A DNA stretch of 64,000 nt, taken from positions 38,270,911 through 38,334,910 of the forward strand of contig NC_090942.1 in the NCBI RefSeq assembly GCF_040807025.1, in the 5' to 3' direction. Under the pieces are notes generated by a model. That model was given only the letters and a program-made list of their open reading frames with translations, ran no database searches and was not told the DNA's origin. This document shows, piece by piece, positions 1-13,217 of the stretch. The position numbers were made by a program, and so were the translations under genes. The stretch comes from Struthio camelus. Its lineage: Eukaryota; Chordata; Aves; Struthioniformes; Struthionidae. The number at the start of each line of letters is the position of its first letter. Within the stretch, counting starts at the first letter, position 1.

Positions 1-1538
1 TAGGCATTAATTAAGGTGGCTCAAAGCTCATTTCCTAGGCTGGACCATGATTTGGCTGCAACTCAAACACTGCAGAAAGGCTGACGCCCATCCCCAGGCC
101 AGCTCCTTGGCAGCCACCCGTGACAGCTGCTGTGTGGTTGCTGCATCCTTGAGCAGCCCCTTCTTCCCAGTCAACAACATCTGGAGACAGATTCCCACCT
201 CGTCTTCTCCAAGTCTATATCTGCGCTCACAACCCACCCTCCCTCAAGGACAACCTGCACACATTTCTCAGCATTGGGTGAGCTGCAACCACGCGACTGA
301 TAACACCAAAACTAGGAGTGTCATCAAGTACACATGTTCAGCATTTCTTATAAACAAAATGACAAAATGTAACAGCTGTGTGTAGTTTGTTCTTTTTCAA
401 GATAGCCTTTAAAAGCTGTGTATGGTGCACTTTTGATCTTCATTAAAAACACCAGTTGGAGTCAAGGCTGGGGAAATGGGGTAAGCTAATTTGTTGCTGG
501 GAACAGAGAGAAGAGGAAAGTTCCTACCCCTACCGGTACCTAACTGAGAAACTCCTCCCAGATTAGTCAGTCAAACACAGTCAAACACAGGGCTAGTTAG
601 GGCGGAAATAGTCAGGACACCAAAAGTTGAAAAAATAAGTGGGTTGTGATGGAGTGAAGCACTTGCTGTCTGTCCTGGTGGCTCCTGCAAAGCCCCGCCA
701 GTGGCTTGCCCTGCATGGAAAGTGTGAGTGATGGGAAACTTCAGTGCCCTCTAGCATGGACATTTCTCCTCCTTCTCCACTGCGTCTTCCCATGCAGACT
801 GAAGCCCCTGTCCTATGCTCCCCCCGGGAAAGCATCTCCGGCAGCCACATGCTGCCTTGTCGCCTCTCTTCTCCCTTCCTTTCCCTGCAGAGCTCTCCAG
901 TTACCCGCGAACTTCTCAAGGTCCACCAAGGCCTTGAAACAAATTCCAGGTTTACAAAAAAACTAAGCAAGTTTAGTAAACAGAGGGGATTATTTATACC
1001 ATCTGCATCTCAAGTGCCATTTGAAATGCTTTGGGAAAGGTCACCTGAAACTGACTGTTGAACATCGGCTCTATAGTTACGTGGGGGGGTTTTTGCATTT
1101 AATCACATGATGCATACAATTTACATCATCCTTGCTGATATGTGCAAGACCTTTTTCACAGTTCTTTACTTGTCAGATAACTCAGCACGAGACTTTGGGT
1201 ATTTTAAAATCAAATTAATTTGTCACTGACCTGGAGAATGAACGCTAACTAATGGTTCCTTAGAACTACTGTGTTTTCTTAATTGACCTTATGTCAATGT
1301 TAGCTCTGAGAAAGTTGCATTGTAACTCCTAATCCACTCTATTAGCATGGGCAAAGAGTGAAACCAAATAAAATGTGGTTGAACATCCTCTTCGGGAAAG
1401 GTCTTTTTTAAAACATGCTGGGCAGAGCTTTATTGTTACAATGAATACTTTTATGCTTTTAATAGCTACCTTACTTGTATATAAATGCCAAAATATTGCT
1501 ATATCCTTGGTTTTCTCAGTTTGTCCCTATGATTCACA

Positions 1539-1559
1539 TTAACTTTCAATGAAAGTTAA
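1539..1559. repeat. 9-bp perfect inverted repeat
   Basis: TTAACTTTC and GAAAGTTAA surround AAT. It is a short hairpin in AT-rich intergenic DNA and may be chance. Confidence 0.7.
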
Positions 1560-2248
1560 AGAAAATACATAGAGTTGAAGAAAGGGACTTGATGTTGTTT
1601 CATTATTCAGCTACATTTTTAGAAGATAAAAGGCATGGAACATATATTGTTCAGTGCTTTTGTGCTTTAGTGCTTTATGGGCTGATGTTGAAAGATGTAT
1701 GTGTCATCCCTGCTCAAGGAAAACCTACTGTATAATCTCTAGCCTATATATTATGTCTAGTCTATCACTAATCTATGATGCCTGATGGGAAGCATAGTGG
1801 AAAACAATAAAAACTGTATTTTGAAGTTCTTTTTAAATTTCCACATACGGTCTATAGTGATATTTCTACTTGCGTAGCCATATTCTTCATAATATGATAT
1901 GATGAAGAATCTGACCACAAGAAGATGAAATAAAAAACCCAAATGGAAACAGAAAACAACATTCAAATCTGTAAAGGATAAAATGAGCACATTTTATGAG
2001 GGATAACATGTTTAATCTGTTTCAACTATGATCTATTTCACTCATTTTATTTGCTTTCTTACTTCCAGCTACTGAATATGCTCCTATTTGAAATTTTGTT
2101 GTCCCTTAACATCTGCACTTACTGACTGACAATGTAATCTCTTGCAGCTTTGAAATCAGTGCATGTAAACTCTTCCATCTTGGCTACAGGCACGTTCAGT
2201 ACCACCCTAGGCATCACTGAGACCTTAGGTCTCATCTTAATGTAATAA

Positions 2249-2284
2249 AAATATTTACAGAACATTTACAGAACATTTACAGAA
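2249..2284. repeat. 11-bp tandem repeat, three copies
   Basis: The unit ACATTTACAGA occurs in tandem, the first copy slightly changed (ATATTTACAGA, then two perfect copies). Confidence 0.9.
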
Positions 2285-3859
2285 AAAATATCACGATATG
2301 AAAGATTTCAGAGAAACTTGAGGAAATAACTCTAGATATGGAATCTTTGATCTAAACCCCATTGAACTCTATAAACATAAAGAAAATAAAATAAGAAACA
2401 AAAGGTGAAAATGGGCATAAAAGGCAATTAACTAAACTGCCTTAATCTATACGTACAATAGTGTGACTTTATATTTCTCCATCAGTTTTGTGAAAGCATG
2501 CTTGGTGATTACAGATTGACAGTTTGTTATTCTTCCCAAATTTGAAAGGTTAGCATTAGAGTGTATGACAAGTCGTACACTAGAGTGATTTGTCTCCATT
2601 CCTTCATTTTTAAAGCAAACTTTGTTAAATTTTCAGTGTTAGGTACATATCACTGCTTTGCACATTTTTCTTCATACTGCAATTGGTGCCAGAACAATGA
2701 TGAGAAATCGAGAGAAAGTAACAAGTAAATCAACACAATCAGAGCCAAGAGCAAATCCGGAAGCCAACATATCAAAACAATTACAGATAACAATGAGACC
2801 GTGTATACAATATCACTTATCACCAAAACAATACTGTTCTGAGCCTTGTCATCTTGACCTCACTTGATGAGGTTCGTTCATTCTTATAATTAGAAAAAAA
2901 AAAGAACATTTCCACTAAGTTGGAAGTTTCCCAAAACAGTGTACATCATTTCTTAGCGTACACAAGAAATATCTAGTGAGGGTTGCTAAATATCCATTGC
3001 AGAGTATCAGGGTACCAAACGCATGAGCTCTTGGGCTTTTAAAATCTGCATGTAGAGGAAATAATCTATAACATCTGCCATATGGAAGGACCAACCCTTA
3101 GCTTTAATGTTCTCTTACAGTCCCTTGTACTCCGGAGAGTAAAAACCAGTGTTCCAAAAATTAGAGCCAAAAAAAGGGGAAGGAAGAGTGCTGAATTATT
3201 AAGATTACATGCTGAAGGAATAATATGCTAGGAAACCCCCTATCACGAAGTTTCAGCACCAATATATGCAGGCGTGGACAGAGAAGAAATCAAAGTGGCA
3301 ACGGTAACTCCTGTCGGATGCTTGGCAGGGCTGGGAAGGGCGCAAGGCCTGACAAGTTCGGGGGCCTTTCTGCCCTCATCGCTTCCCTCAGAGCTGCCCA
3401 GGCAACTCATCTAACCTGGTCTCTGCCTGCAACTTCAGTCAGGCAACAGACTGATCCTGGGGACAAGCCCCTCAGCCCCCCTTGGACCTTCAGCCACCCA
3501 AGAATGGACACGTCTTGCCTGCCCAGTTAGCTATGGTGGCTACCAAAAATAGGCTGAGGGTGGCAGGGGAGGTGTTTAAGAACAAAGAAGCTAAAGAGAA
3601 TTTAATGCAGTTTTTTCGTAAATGTCTTCTGCCCAAATTTGTGTCAGAGGAAACTTTAGATTTCCTTTTCTCTGAAAAAAATTTAAAAAAGAGATTTTTA
3701 ACAATACATATGGTTAATTACTGTAAATCTCAAATAAGCTTTCACCTAACATAAAACAAAAACACTTATCCTTTTGTAACAGGACCACATATAGTAACCC
3801 AGGACTGCATCAGTGGACATCCATTCTTCATCTTACCTTTCTTCACAATCCTTCTTTCA

Positions 3860-4815
3860 CAGACTCACAGAATCCCAGAACAGTTGAGTTTGGAAGGGAC
3901 CTCTGGAGATCGTCTAGTCCAGCCTCCCTGCTCAAGCAGGGACCTCTGCAGCACATCGCCCAGGATCGTGTCCAGGCAGGTTTTGAATATCTCCAAGGAA
4001 GGAGACTCCACTACCTCTCTGGGCAACCTGTGCCAGTGCTCTGTCACCCTCACAGGAAAGAAGTAAGTTTTTCCTCAGGTTCAGATGGAACTTCCTGTGG
4101 TTCAGTTTGTGCCCGTTGCCTCTTGTCCTGTCGCTGGGCACCACGGAGAAGAGACTGGCCCCATCTTCTTGACACCCTCCCTTCAGACACTTGTAAGTAT
4201 CACCTCTCAATCTTCTCTTCTCCAGGCTAAACAGGCCCAGCTCTCGCAGCCTTTCTTCATAGGAGACATGTTCCAGTCCCCTCATCATCTTTTAGCCCTC
4301 TGCTGCACTCTCTCCAGTAGGGCCATGTCTCTCTTGTGCTGGGGAGCCCAGAAGTGGACACAGGACTCCAGGTGAGGCCTCATCGGGGCTGAGGAGAGGG
4401 GCAGGATCACCTCCCTTGACCTGCTGGCAGCACTCTGCCTAATGCAGCCCAGGATCCCATGGGCCTTCTTGGCCACAAGGGCACATTGCTGCCTCATGCT
4501 TAACTTGTTGTCCACCAGCACTCCCAGGTCCTTCTCGGCAGAGCTGCTTTCCAGCAGGTTAACCCCCAGCCTGTCCTGCTGCCTGGGGTTCTTCCTCCCG
4601 AGGTGCAGGACCCTGCACTTGCCTTTGTGGAACTTCAGGAGGTTCCTCTCCGCCCAGCTCTCCAGCCTGTCCGGGTCCCTCTGAGTGGCACCACAGCCTT
4701 CTGGTGTGTCAGCCACTCCTTGCAGTTTAGTATCATCAGCAAACTTGCTGAGAGTGTACTCTGTGCCTTCATCCAGGTCATCGATGAATGGTCCCTGCAG
4801 TCTCTTCCCACATAT
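3860..4815 (-). mobile_element. CR1 LINE, 5'-truncated, with decayed reverse-transcriptase ORF
   Basis: Read on the minus strand, this is the 3' part of a chicken-repeat-1 non-LTR retrotransposon. The 178-codon frame at 4285-4821 contains FIDDLDEG and [11 protein letters not shown], where FADD is the catalytic metal-binding motif of the reverse transcriptase. It then gives [11 protein letters not shown] and [11 protein letters not shown], conserved in CR1. The protein continues in another frame at 3932-4288 ([20 protein letters not shown]), so the ORF is broken by a frameshift. The 3' end at about 3860 has the CR1 tail, CACAGAAT-like in plus-strand sense. The N-terminal two thirds of the element are missing, as is usual for target-primed reverse transcription. 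It cannot be autonomous. Boundaries are good to about 10-20 bp. Confidence 0.93.
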
Positions 4816-7742
4816 AATCAATACTGTTGTACTGAATTAATATTAGCAAGTGCTAAGTGGCAATGTTCATGCCTTCCTTCTCTCTGAGCAACTGAACGTA
4901 GTGTGATAATGTTGAGTCCCTAAGCTCAAAATCTCCTACGGTTCAATATTACCTCCTCTAACCCTGAAATCAGCTGCAGGACTGGATTTTGCTTTGCTGT
5001 AAAGTGGCTCCAAAAAGTGGCAGAGCTTTGTTGTTCTCATCCCTTAGTGCTTTCACCAGCTTGCCTTTTGTCTTCTAGCATAATTCTCATAGAAGTACTG
5101 TTTGAAAATACTTATGCTCAGGTTTTACATTCAAGAACGGATGTATATAAGGACATTAGTAGTTTACAGAGAGGTATGTAGGGATTTGGCCAACAAAGTT
5201 AGAACTGACAAAAACACCTGTAGTCCAGTCCTGATAATGTACCCTATGGCACTTAAATATATCCATTTTAATGGCAATCATGAATAGAAAATCATTTCAG
5301 GGACTGGCATTTTACGTGACCTTCAAATAGAGGTGATGAAAGACTCTGCTCAGTTTATTCTGAAGATGAAGCAAAAACAGTTGTTAACTGATGTCCAGGA
5401 ACCACCTGGCAAAAGAAGTGGCAGCTTATTCTCAGCAAATTTGGCATTATCCAGAATACCTTATGGCATGACACTATCCACTGTGTGTGTTTGTTTGAAC
5501 AGAGTTCATTGGAGTTAAATACGCTAAATCCATAACTTTCAGCCCAAAGCTGTTCATTTAAATTTAATGTGTTCTTTTTGAAAATACACCAGTGTAGAGA
5601 CAGTGTTTGCCTGGAAGTTGTGGGGACTGTGAGGAGGTTGGCATGTCTTTCTTTTTATCCTCCCTAATAACAGTCAAATTAGGGGTAGAGGCATTTTATA
5701 AATAGCAACAGAAAAACATTTGATCACAGCATCAACTAACTAAAATATTGGTTTATTTGTCTTGTGTGATGACAAGATCATCCTTTTCAAAAGCACAGGT
5801 TCCAATTATTCAGTTTGCAAAACGGCTGATTTTATTGAATTTGTACTGACACTCTCCAAAGAAACCCATACGCTGTGAGGCTGCATACATGGACCAATTC
5901 TTTCTAATAGCTTTTGCCCACAGCTGACAAGGCTTCTTTAAATCGTCTGACAGAAATCCAATAAACCAATGCAGAAGATATCCTTTTAACACTCTCAGAA
6001 ATATGTGTATCCAGCAGTGGTAATGAGGTTATGTTATGCAAATATGTTAGGCTGCATATTTCATACGCTAAATGTCTATTTTTAAAAAATAAGGGTTTTT
6101 TCTTAGGACCACATCAACACTCAGGCACAGCCAAATGACGAAGGGCTTATATACTAGAAGTTTGTCTTTTTTTTCCAGCCTTATAAGATGACTTAATAAA
6201 AGATAATACTTCTCCTCACAACCCAAGCCCCATCAAAATATAAGATAAATGTACCTTTTGGAGCACCCTCCTACCCTTTAAGTGCAATACATCCATACAG
6301 TTTATTGAGGTTATACGTTAGGGCTATTTGTGCGAGTAATTTTACTCTTCTAGCTGGTATCTGTAACAATCAAAATCAACAGGAAAGAGGAAGATAGACT
6401 CCTCCTGGTTTCTAACAGACATCAAGGGAGCACCACAAAAAACTTGTCCCTCCTGAATGTTAGCTTGGCATATGGATCCGTGAGCTGATTATTGAGTTAA
6501 TTATTCCACAGTCACCCAGCACAGAATGGTACGTGAAGGCTGTTGTGCTCATCACTTTTAAGCATTATTACTTGACTTGCTTCCTCATTCCCAAATTCGT
6601 TTAAAGCATTACTTTAAATGCTTACGGCATTTTTGATAGTGAGGCTGTAAGGGGAGCACCTATGCTGCAAAGTTATGCAAAATCTTTCTATACTGGAAAG
6701 CTATGCAAAATCATCACCCCCCAAAAATTAAATCAAGTCCATTTCTGTGTACAAGTTGAAACAGCTCATTTTAAAAACATTTCACTGATGCAGCGATGGA
6801 TATATTAATTACTAATGGTGGATGAAGTACAGCCTTGATCATTTTGCTGTGCCATGTTTCTTCGTGGGTTGCAGAGAAGGGAAGCAGTGTGCAGAGAAGT
6901 GCAGCCCGTCGGTGCTATCTGATGCTTTCCACATCCAGGGTCCGCAGCAGCAGCCAGAATGTAACATTTCATTGTGTTTTAAAAGAGTACTTTCTGGAAG
7001 TGCCTCCACACAGCACATCCTACCTCTGTGTCAGTCTGACGAACGTTTTGGGAGCTAGAAGCACTAATGTGGTTAAGACAGTGATGTGCACTTTAACTCT
7101 GTTAGCAAAGCAGCAGCACGTACTCATTGCCATCGTGCTCAAGAGGCCACATGTTGTGGGTCTTACAAATCCGCCTGACGGCATCGCAGTTCCAGCTTCT
7201 GCTTTTTAACTTACTTTTCACTGATCTCTTCTCATATTGAAATGGAAGTTGCCATACAGGGAATTAAGATGATTTAGGGATTCCTTAAGAGAACACCTAG
7301 AGCAAGTAACATAGTGCAATCTTCTAAGTGCGTGTCTGGACTGTTACGAATTTGAAGACCCTACTCAAACAGAATAAATCATTAGCTGTAATCTTCCCAG
7401 TTAGTTTGAAATTTGATACTGGGGCTGTCCTTTGCCTCCTCTGGCCTGAAAGCACCACTGCAGAATTTGCTGAGGGTCACTGGTACAGTAATGCTGCTTT
7501 GCACTGCTCCAGCAGCCCTGCGCTCGTCTGAACTGGCAACAGAGCCAGCTAAGGTCCAGCCTTCTGTGTTGCCAAAGCAAAGCAAAACAACTGGAGTGAG
7601 CGGTCTTCCTTGGTTCGTATTCCTTTATATATATTTATACATTCCATGGAGTAAATGGTTTTCCTTGATTCATTTTCTTTTATATATACACAGATAAATG
7701 CATATATATGCTTATGCATATATATGTGTGTTCGTGTTTATG

Positions 7743-7745
<3 letters not shown>

Positions 7746-7789
<44 letters not shown>

Positions 7790-7790
7790 T
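7746..7790. repeat. (AC)n-(AT)n microsatellite
   Basis: This is an uninterrupted AC dinucleotide run of about 32 bp followed by about 12 bp of TA. It is flanked upstream by related ATATATG/TGTGTG-type sequence (about 7677-7745), so the impure array is longer. Confidence 0.97.
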
Positions 7791-9744
7791 CCATGAAAAG
7801 TCCCTGTTCATCCCACCATTCAGGCAGCAGACTCGTACTGAGGTGCATAACTCACACTGAAATCAAGCAATGTAGGTAATAAATGGGAACTGGACACCTA
7901 AATTTCAGAATGATCTAGGCTAAAGCTGCTCATTTAAGTTGCTAAGCATTGTTTTCATTAATAACTGACTAATAACACGAGAAGAGAAGCGGTAAATTCT
8001 CGCAGACTGTGACGTGCTGGGTAAATCAAATGCTGTATACACAAGGAGCTTTTAGGCCCTGCAATATGCTTGCAGCCAGGTTTTCCCTAGCCTGATTGCC
8101 CTGCTAATGGATTAAACTACCGTTGCGTGGCTAAATATTAATCCCACACAAGGAGCCGAGACAGCGGCACCTCCCTCGCACCCAGTGCTGCCCTGGCACC
8201 AAGGTCCTCACCACCTACCATGTCCCATAAAAGCAGGAGCCAACAAAGAGCTTCAGAGCAATACCACCAATATCACCAAGAAGCATTTATCAACACTGTC
8301 AGCGGTCACTTATATAAAACTTAATGGATGATTTACTGCCTTCTGTCATTCAGTCCCTGGCCCTCTTCTGAGGGAAGATGCTTAGCAGCCCGTTTCCTTA
8401 TCAGGGGGTCCCCAAACTGCTAAGGGAAGGTGCGTGCAAAATCTTATCACGGGAAGTCAGAACATTTACATGTTCCTCAGCAATACAGTTAGAACAAAGC
8501 ATTGCTTTTGCTGGGTGCAGGAGAATGCAACTGATGGTAGCCTTTGGCTGTAGGGCTCCATCTCCTGGTTCTAGGAAGCTATTGTACGGCATGAGCAAGC
8601 AGCTCATCTTCAAAAAAACCCTAAGAAATGGGGACATTATCGATATACTAGAAAGAGATTAATTCATTCAGTTAAAATTTTATGTTGTTATTTTCCTTTC
8701 TGAAGTGGTACAAACACTACCAAAATGTTCTGATAATATATGCTGCCTTGCTTAGCTTCAGTCTTTTTCTTGCTTCCTAGAGGTGAAAAGAAAATGCTTT
8801 GACCGCATAAGATACTTCTGTCACGGAAGTCACAGCGACTGCTTTTCTGCCTTGGCCTTTTACTAGCTGGTCTAGCTCTTGACTCGCTCTCCCCAGGCTG
8901 AATACAATACACCTAATTACATTTTCAGCCCCATCATTCACCAAGAAAATAAAGACAGCATTTACTGCTGTGGGCTCTATTCTGGCTATGCTGGGAACTA
9001 TATTTTGTCTGGATGTAAAGCAACTATTTACAGGCAGACTGGCACTTTTTACCGCCAACTCTGTACGTGTCTGAATATTGCAAAGAGGAGTTTCACAATT
9101 TTTCCTCTTTGATAGGGGACACTCAGGACATTGCCTCTGTGGTGAGGAGCAGCACGGCTCCTCCAGAAGGTACTCCTTTCCAGACCTCCTCCTCTTCCTC
9201 CAGGCTCCCTCCCTCCCGTACCTCCCAGCTCTGCTCAGACATGCTGGAAATTCTGACTGTTAGCATGGGAAATGTCCTCATTAGCACCCGTCTCCCATAT
9301 ATATTTTAAAAAAGCATTCTCTTTGGGGTTTTATCCTAACGAAAAGAGCAGGAGAATCCTTTCACATATCCATCACCCACATGCTACTCAGAGCCACATA
9401 AACAGCAGCACATTGAGTTCACAGCCCCAAAAGGTGGCTATCAGCACATGGATGCCCCGTTTGGCTGCACTGCCTTGGTGTAAAGGCAGAGCAACTCCAA
9501 AACAAAATTGCTGCACCACCCAGAATCTGGGCCAGCCACTCTAGTGACAACAGCTGTATGAGAAGTGAGATCTCATTTCACTCCCACATACTGCAGTTCA
9601 AACACAGTTTTACACATACGTAAAACATACCTGAAAGGCAGGATGAAGGTCAAACCTTGCGGTAATCCACAAAGGTAATGTCATTGGAGGAAATGTGGTA
9701 TTTGCAGTGAAATGAATAAGACAACCTCGTATATAAGAAGAAGC

Positions 9745-9805
9745 TTAATGGAGCTCACCCAAAATGCAGCAATTAAAATTCTAACTGACTATTTTTAACT
9801 GTTAA
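9745..9805 (+). repeat. Possible L2/CR1-clade reverse-transcriptase remnant
   Basis: The frame LMELTQNAAIKILTD resembles the LQ.VQNAAAR.LT motif of L2-clade LINE reverse transcriptases. Downstream sequence cannot be followed further, so this is only a candidate. Confidence 0.28.
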
Positions 9806-12800
9806 AGAGAAGGAACTTTTTATTCAAACTATAGATTATTAAAGATGATTCACAGTGCAGTATCAGAGGAGGCATCGAGAATGGTCAATGTTCATCATAG
9901 TCACTATTTACAGGCATTATTTGATCATCAGCCCAAAAGGCAAAGCATATCAAATAAATATTCGACCCCTATATGACAAACCTTGGAGTCTAACCTCCTT
10001 CTTTCTTTCTGTCATTCACGCTGTCAGAAAATCCTTTCAATTCATTCTGCGCCACATTTCTAAGGGGCTGTTCCTTATCTTCCTACTCTTTCCAGAGTCA
10101 ATGGAAATTTGCTCTTTTCCAGTGATGATGTGCCTGGTTCCATCTCTTTAAAAATATCAGTCCCAAGAGGCATAATGATTCCTCTTTGCAGTAGATAATT
10201 CTCCACATAGAGGTGATATTTTCAAAGGCTTGGGAGGTAGATACACAAACCTTGCAAAAAACATCTGATGCAAGTTACATTTTGCCCTGTCCTTCTACAC
10301 TCTCCATGATTATCATACATTTTTCATACAGTCATAAACATGAATAATTTTGATTTTATGTCATGGTGTGCTGTTTTTTACTATCTTACCAGGCATCTAT
10401 TTTCCCAAACAAATATTTTATCTCTTAATAGATGACACAAATATAACTAATGGTATGATGTCAAAAGGCAATTTCAGTGTAAACAAATTAAAAGAAGACT
10501 CACATGAATCAGCTTTCCTACTTCTGTAATGATAGACAAGTTCCTCTGCACAGTAGTGTAACTACATGTTGAGCACTATTGTGGCAGTCACATATGCCCA
10601 GATTTCAGGCACTTTACAGTGCAGTAAAGTGACCGCTAACAAATGCTTGAACAGATTCTTTTGACCAGGCTCTGATACTTTGTCTCAGACCATGTAGCAT
10701 TTTCTCCCCCATCATTCCCACGGAAACATGAAAAAAGTATCAGAATGAGTCACTATATTGTACTTTTTTAATTTTTCTTTTTTTGTAGGACAGTACTTTT
10801 GAACAGGCAGGATACAAAATACTGTCTGATTTGACCAATATCTGAAAAAATAATTTGGTCAAAAACATTATTTTGTTAAAATAACTTAGGCATAAGGCCA
10901 AATGGAGGCAAAACTTAATAATGTCTTGGATTCAGACCAGCCTCAGATTTGCTTGCGTTTAAAGTGGCAGATGAGCCATGGGGAACCGAATGCTCCTAGC
11001 CTTATAATCACAAAATTTCCATTAACTTCCCCCTCTCCAAGTGTCCTTCAAATATTGTCCATGAGGACATTGTATGCGATCACCACGTTCTCCTGACTTC
11101 CACCCTTAATTCTTGGCTAAAATAATGGCCAGGGGCTCCGTTTTTTTTAAGACTTTTTGGAGATGGTGACAGGGCTGAATTCAGCAAGGAAAGGTTGAGG
11201 AAAAGGGTGTAGGACACTGCTCTGTGGCCTGGCTGCTCCCCTTAACATCACCCACACTGTCCCCTCCACGTTAACTGTGCTCACGGCCAAATGAGGGGAT
11301 AGTATCTAGAGGCAACTCTCTGAATAGTCCACCCTTATGATAAATGTCAACCAAGCCCAGATCTACAATATTTAAAATCTACTTACGGGAGTTAATTCCA
11401 GCTTTTGGTCAATGCTCCTTCTGAAAAGGAGTTGTTGCAGTGTCAATGCATAGCCAATATTATGAATACCACATCCCTATATACAGTGGGGAAATGGGAA
11501 ACCTAGTTGAACAAAACTCAGTTAATTCTGAATTTTACAAGAATAAGTAGTCTATGTTGCAAGGCAGCAGAAAATGAAGGGGTTATGCACCATGAATTTT
11601 CCCACTTTGTTCCCTCCTAATGTTCATGACACATTTAAATATGAATTCTGCAAGTGATGGCAGTGACATACAAATGCTTTGGTAGCCCTCATAAATGCTG
11701 CACTGTTTGTTTCTCTTTGGTTTTTTTTCTTTATTTTCATTTTTCTTTGTTTTTTACATATTTTTGTATGCCTCCTCTTCTTGTATACATTTCTGAAATG
11801 CATAATGAAATGCCAAAGTGCAAGGAGGTCACAGAATTACAGCCTCAATTTGTCTAGTTTTATTTACTATTGAATTTCTGCATGCACATTTTCTATTGTC
11901 CTGGGAATAATGAAACTCAACAGAACTACTTAAGAAAGAAGGGGAAATCTACACAATGTTCTTGTTTGTTCTAAGGAAAGCTGCATCTGTGAACCACTAT
12001 ATTTCTGTTACGTCCCCTGACTACCATTACTCGCCTTTCCTCTCTATGCTACATTTCTCTCTGACTTCTTGGGTCTACCGTAAGGATCAGTGTTCATTTC
12101 CTGAAGGCAGGCATGAATTTTTTTCTGCTACAGCTGAAAGGGGTTGGTATGTTGTTCACGACTGTATTATCTTAAACAGTATTTCTCAAACAATGGAACA
12201 GGTTTGATAAGGATTCATGTCAGTCTTGAGTATGGATAGCAGCCAACAGGCGTCGAAGCCTTTGAGTAAGTCAGTGAAGATTTCAGGGCAGACACCACAC
12301 CACTTTCTCAAGCGTAAGTCTCCCAAGTGCTAGTTGTGGATTTCTTAAACAAGGTCAGGATGAAGCTCTCTATTTTTGTCTCCTACTTTCAATAGCCCTG
12401 TTATTCTGAGGAGGAAGGGGGACATGCTGTGCAGATAACGTTGTTTGTGGTTAGCACTTGCTGGAGTAACAATCCCACTGCCTACAAGCAGCTAATTATA
12501 CACCTAATAGGGTGGTTTACAGGGTCGAGTTATCAGTTTCTCAGAACAGGTTTCCCTCATTATCCTTACCATGTAGCTATTCAGACTCCCCACCACTAAA
12601 ACCCACTTCACAGTGCAGCCAGCCGGGGCATGTTACAGAGAGCACTGGCCGAATGGCTCACAGGTTGCCACGCCACGGGAGTGCAGAGCAAGCCTTGCTT
12701 TGAATCCCGATGTCTCTTCATTAGTGCTCTCTCACCTGGGAGAAGCACTGAGGAGAAGGGGATGGCAGAAGTACCTGCTGGGGAGGGCAGGAGGAGAGAA

Positions 12801-13179
12801 AGCCCATCTGGGAGAGAGTGGTTCCTCCATGCTGTTGTCTGCCTTGGTAAAAAATTTGAGTCTGTTTCTGACACATACCTTTGATACAGGAATTATTTTA
12901 GGGTGATTTTTGTTGCCTTTTATTGGACATCCACTTTTGCCTGCTGTATGTCTCCATTATTAATTTTCTTTGCTTTCTAGTGAATATAGTATGTTCATTC
13001 AATAAGGCAGTTTTGGTGTCATCAAGATTCAGCCCCTCAGTCAGCTTGTGGAAAGAGCATGTAATTTGTGGCCAGAAGCCAAATCTTACTCGCATCACTC
13101 ACACGAGGGCTCAGTTCAATGGTGGTGAATAAAGCAAGCAACATTTACTTCGTGGTTCATGGCACAATGCAGTGCCATT

Positions 13180-13217
13180 AAAAAAAAAAAACCACACACA
13201 CACACGCACACAAACAC
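13180..13217. repeat. A-run followed by imperfect (CA)n
   Basis: A 12-A run leads into a CA dinucleotide array interrupted by G and AA. It is simple sequence only. Confidence 0.9.

Larger units (their letters stand above)
1..3859. other. Intergenic sequence, left end
   Basis: This is AT-rich DNA with only chance open frames, the longest 125 codons on the minus strand at 593-970, without recognisable similarity. It holds the 11-bp tandem repeat (2249-2284), a short hairpin (1539-1559) and a moderately GC-rich patch at about 3300-3530. No gene or named repeat was seen. Confidence 0.7.

Noticed and set aside
593..970. 125-codon minus-strand frame
   Set aside because: Composition resembles random translation of moderately GC-rich DNA, and no family or signal is recognisable.
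6835..7209. 124-codon frame on the plus strand
   Set aside because: No recognisable domain, no splice or promoter context, and an overlapping frame of 78 codons with equally little support.
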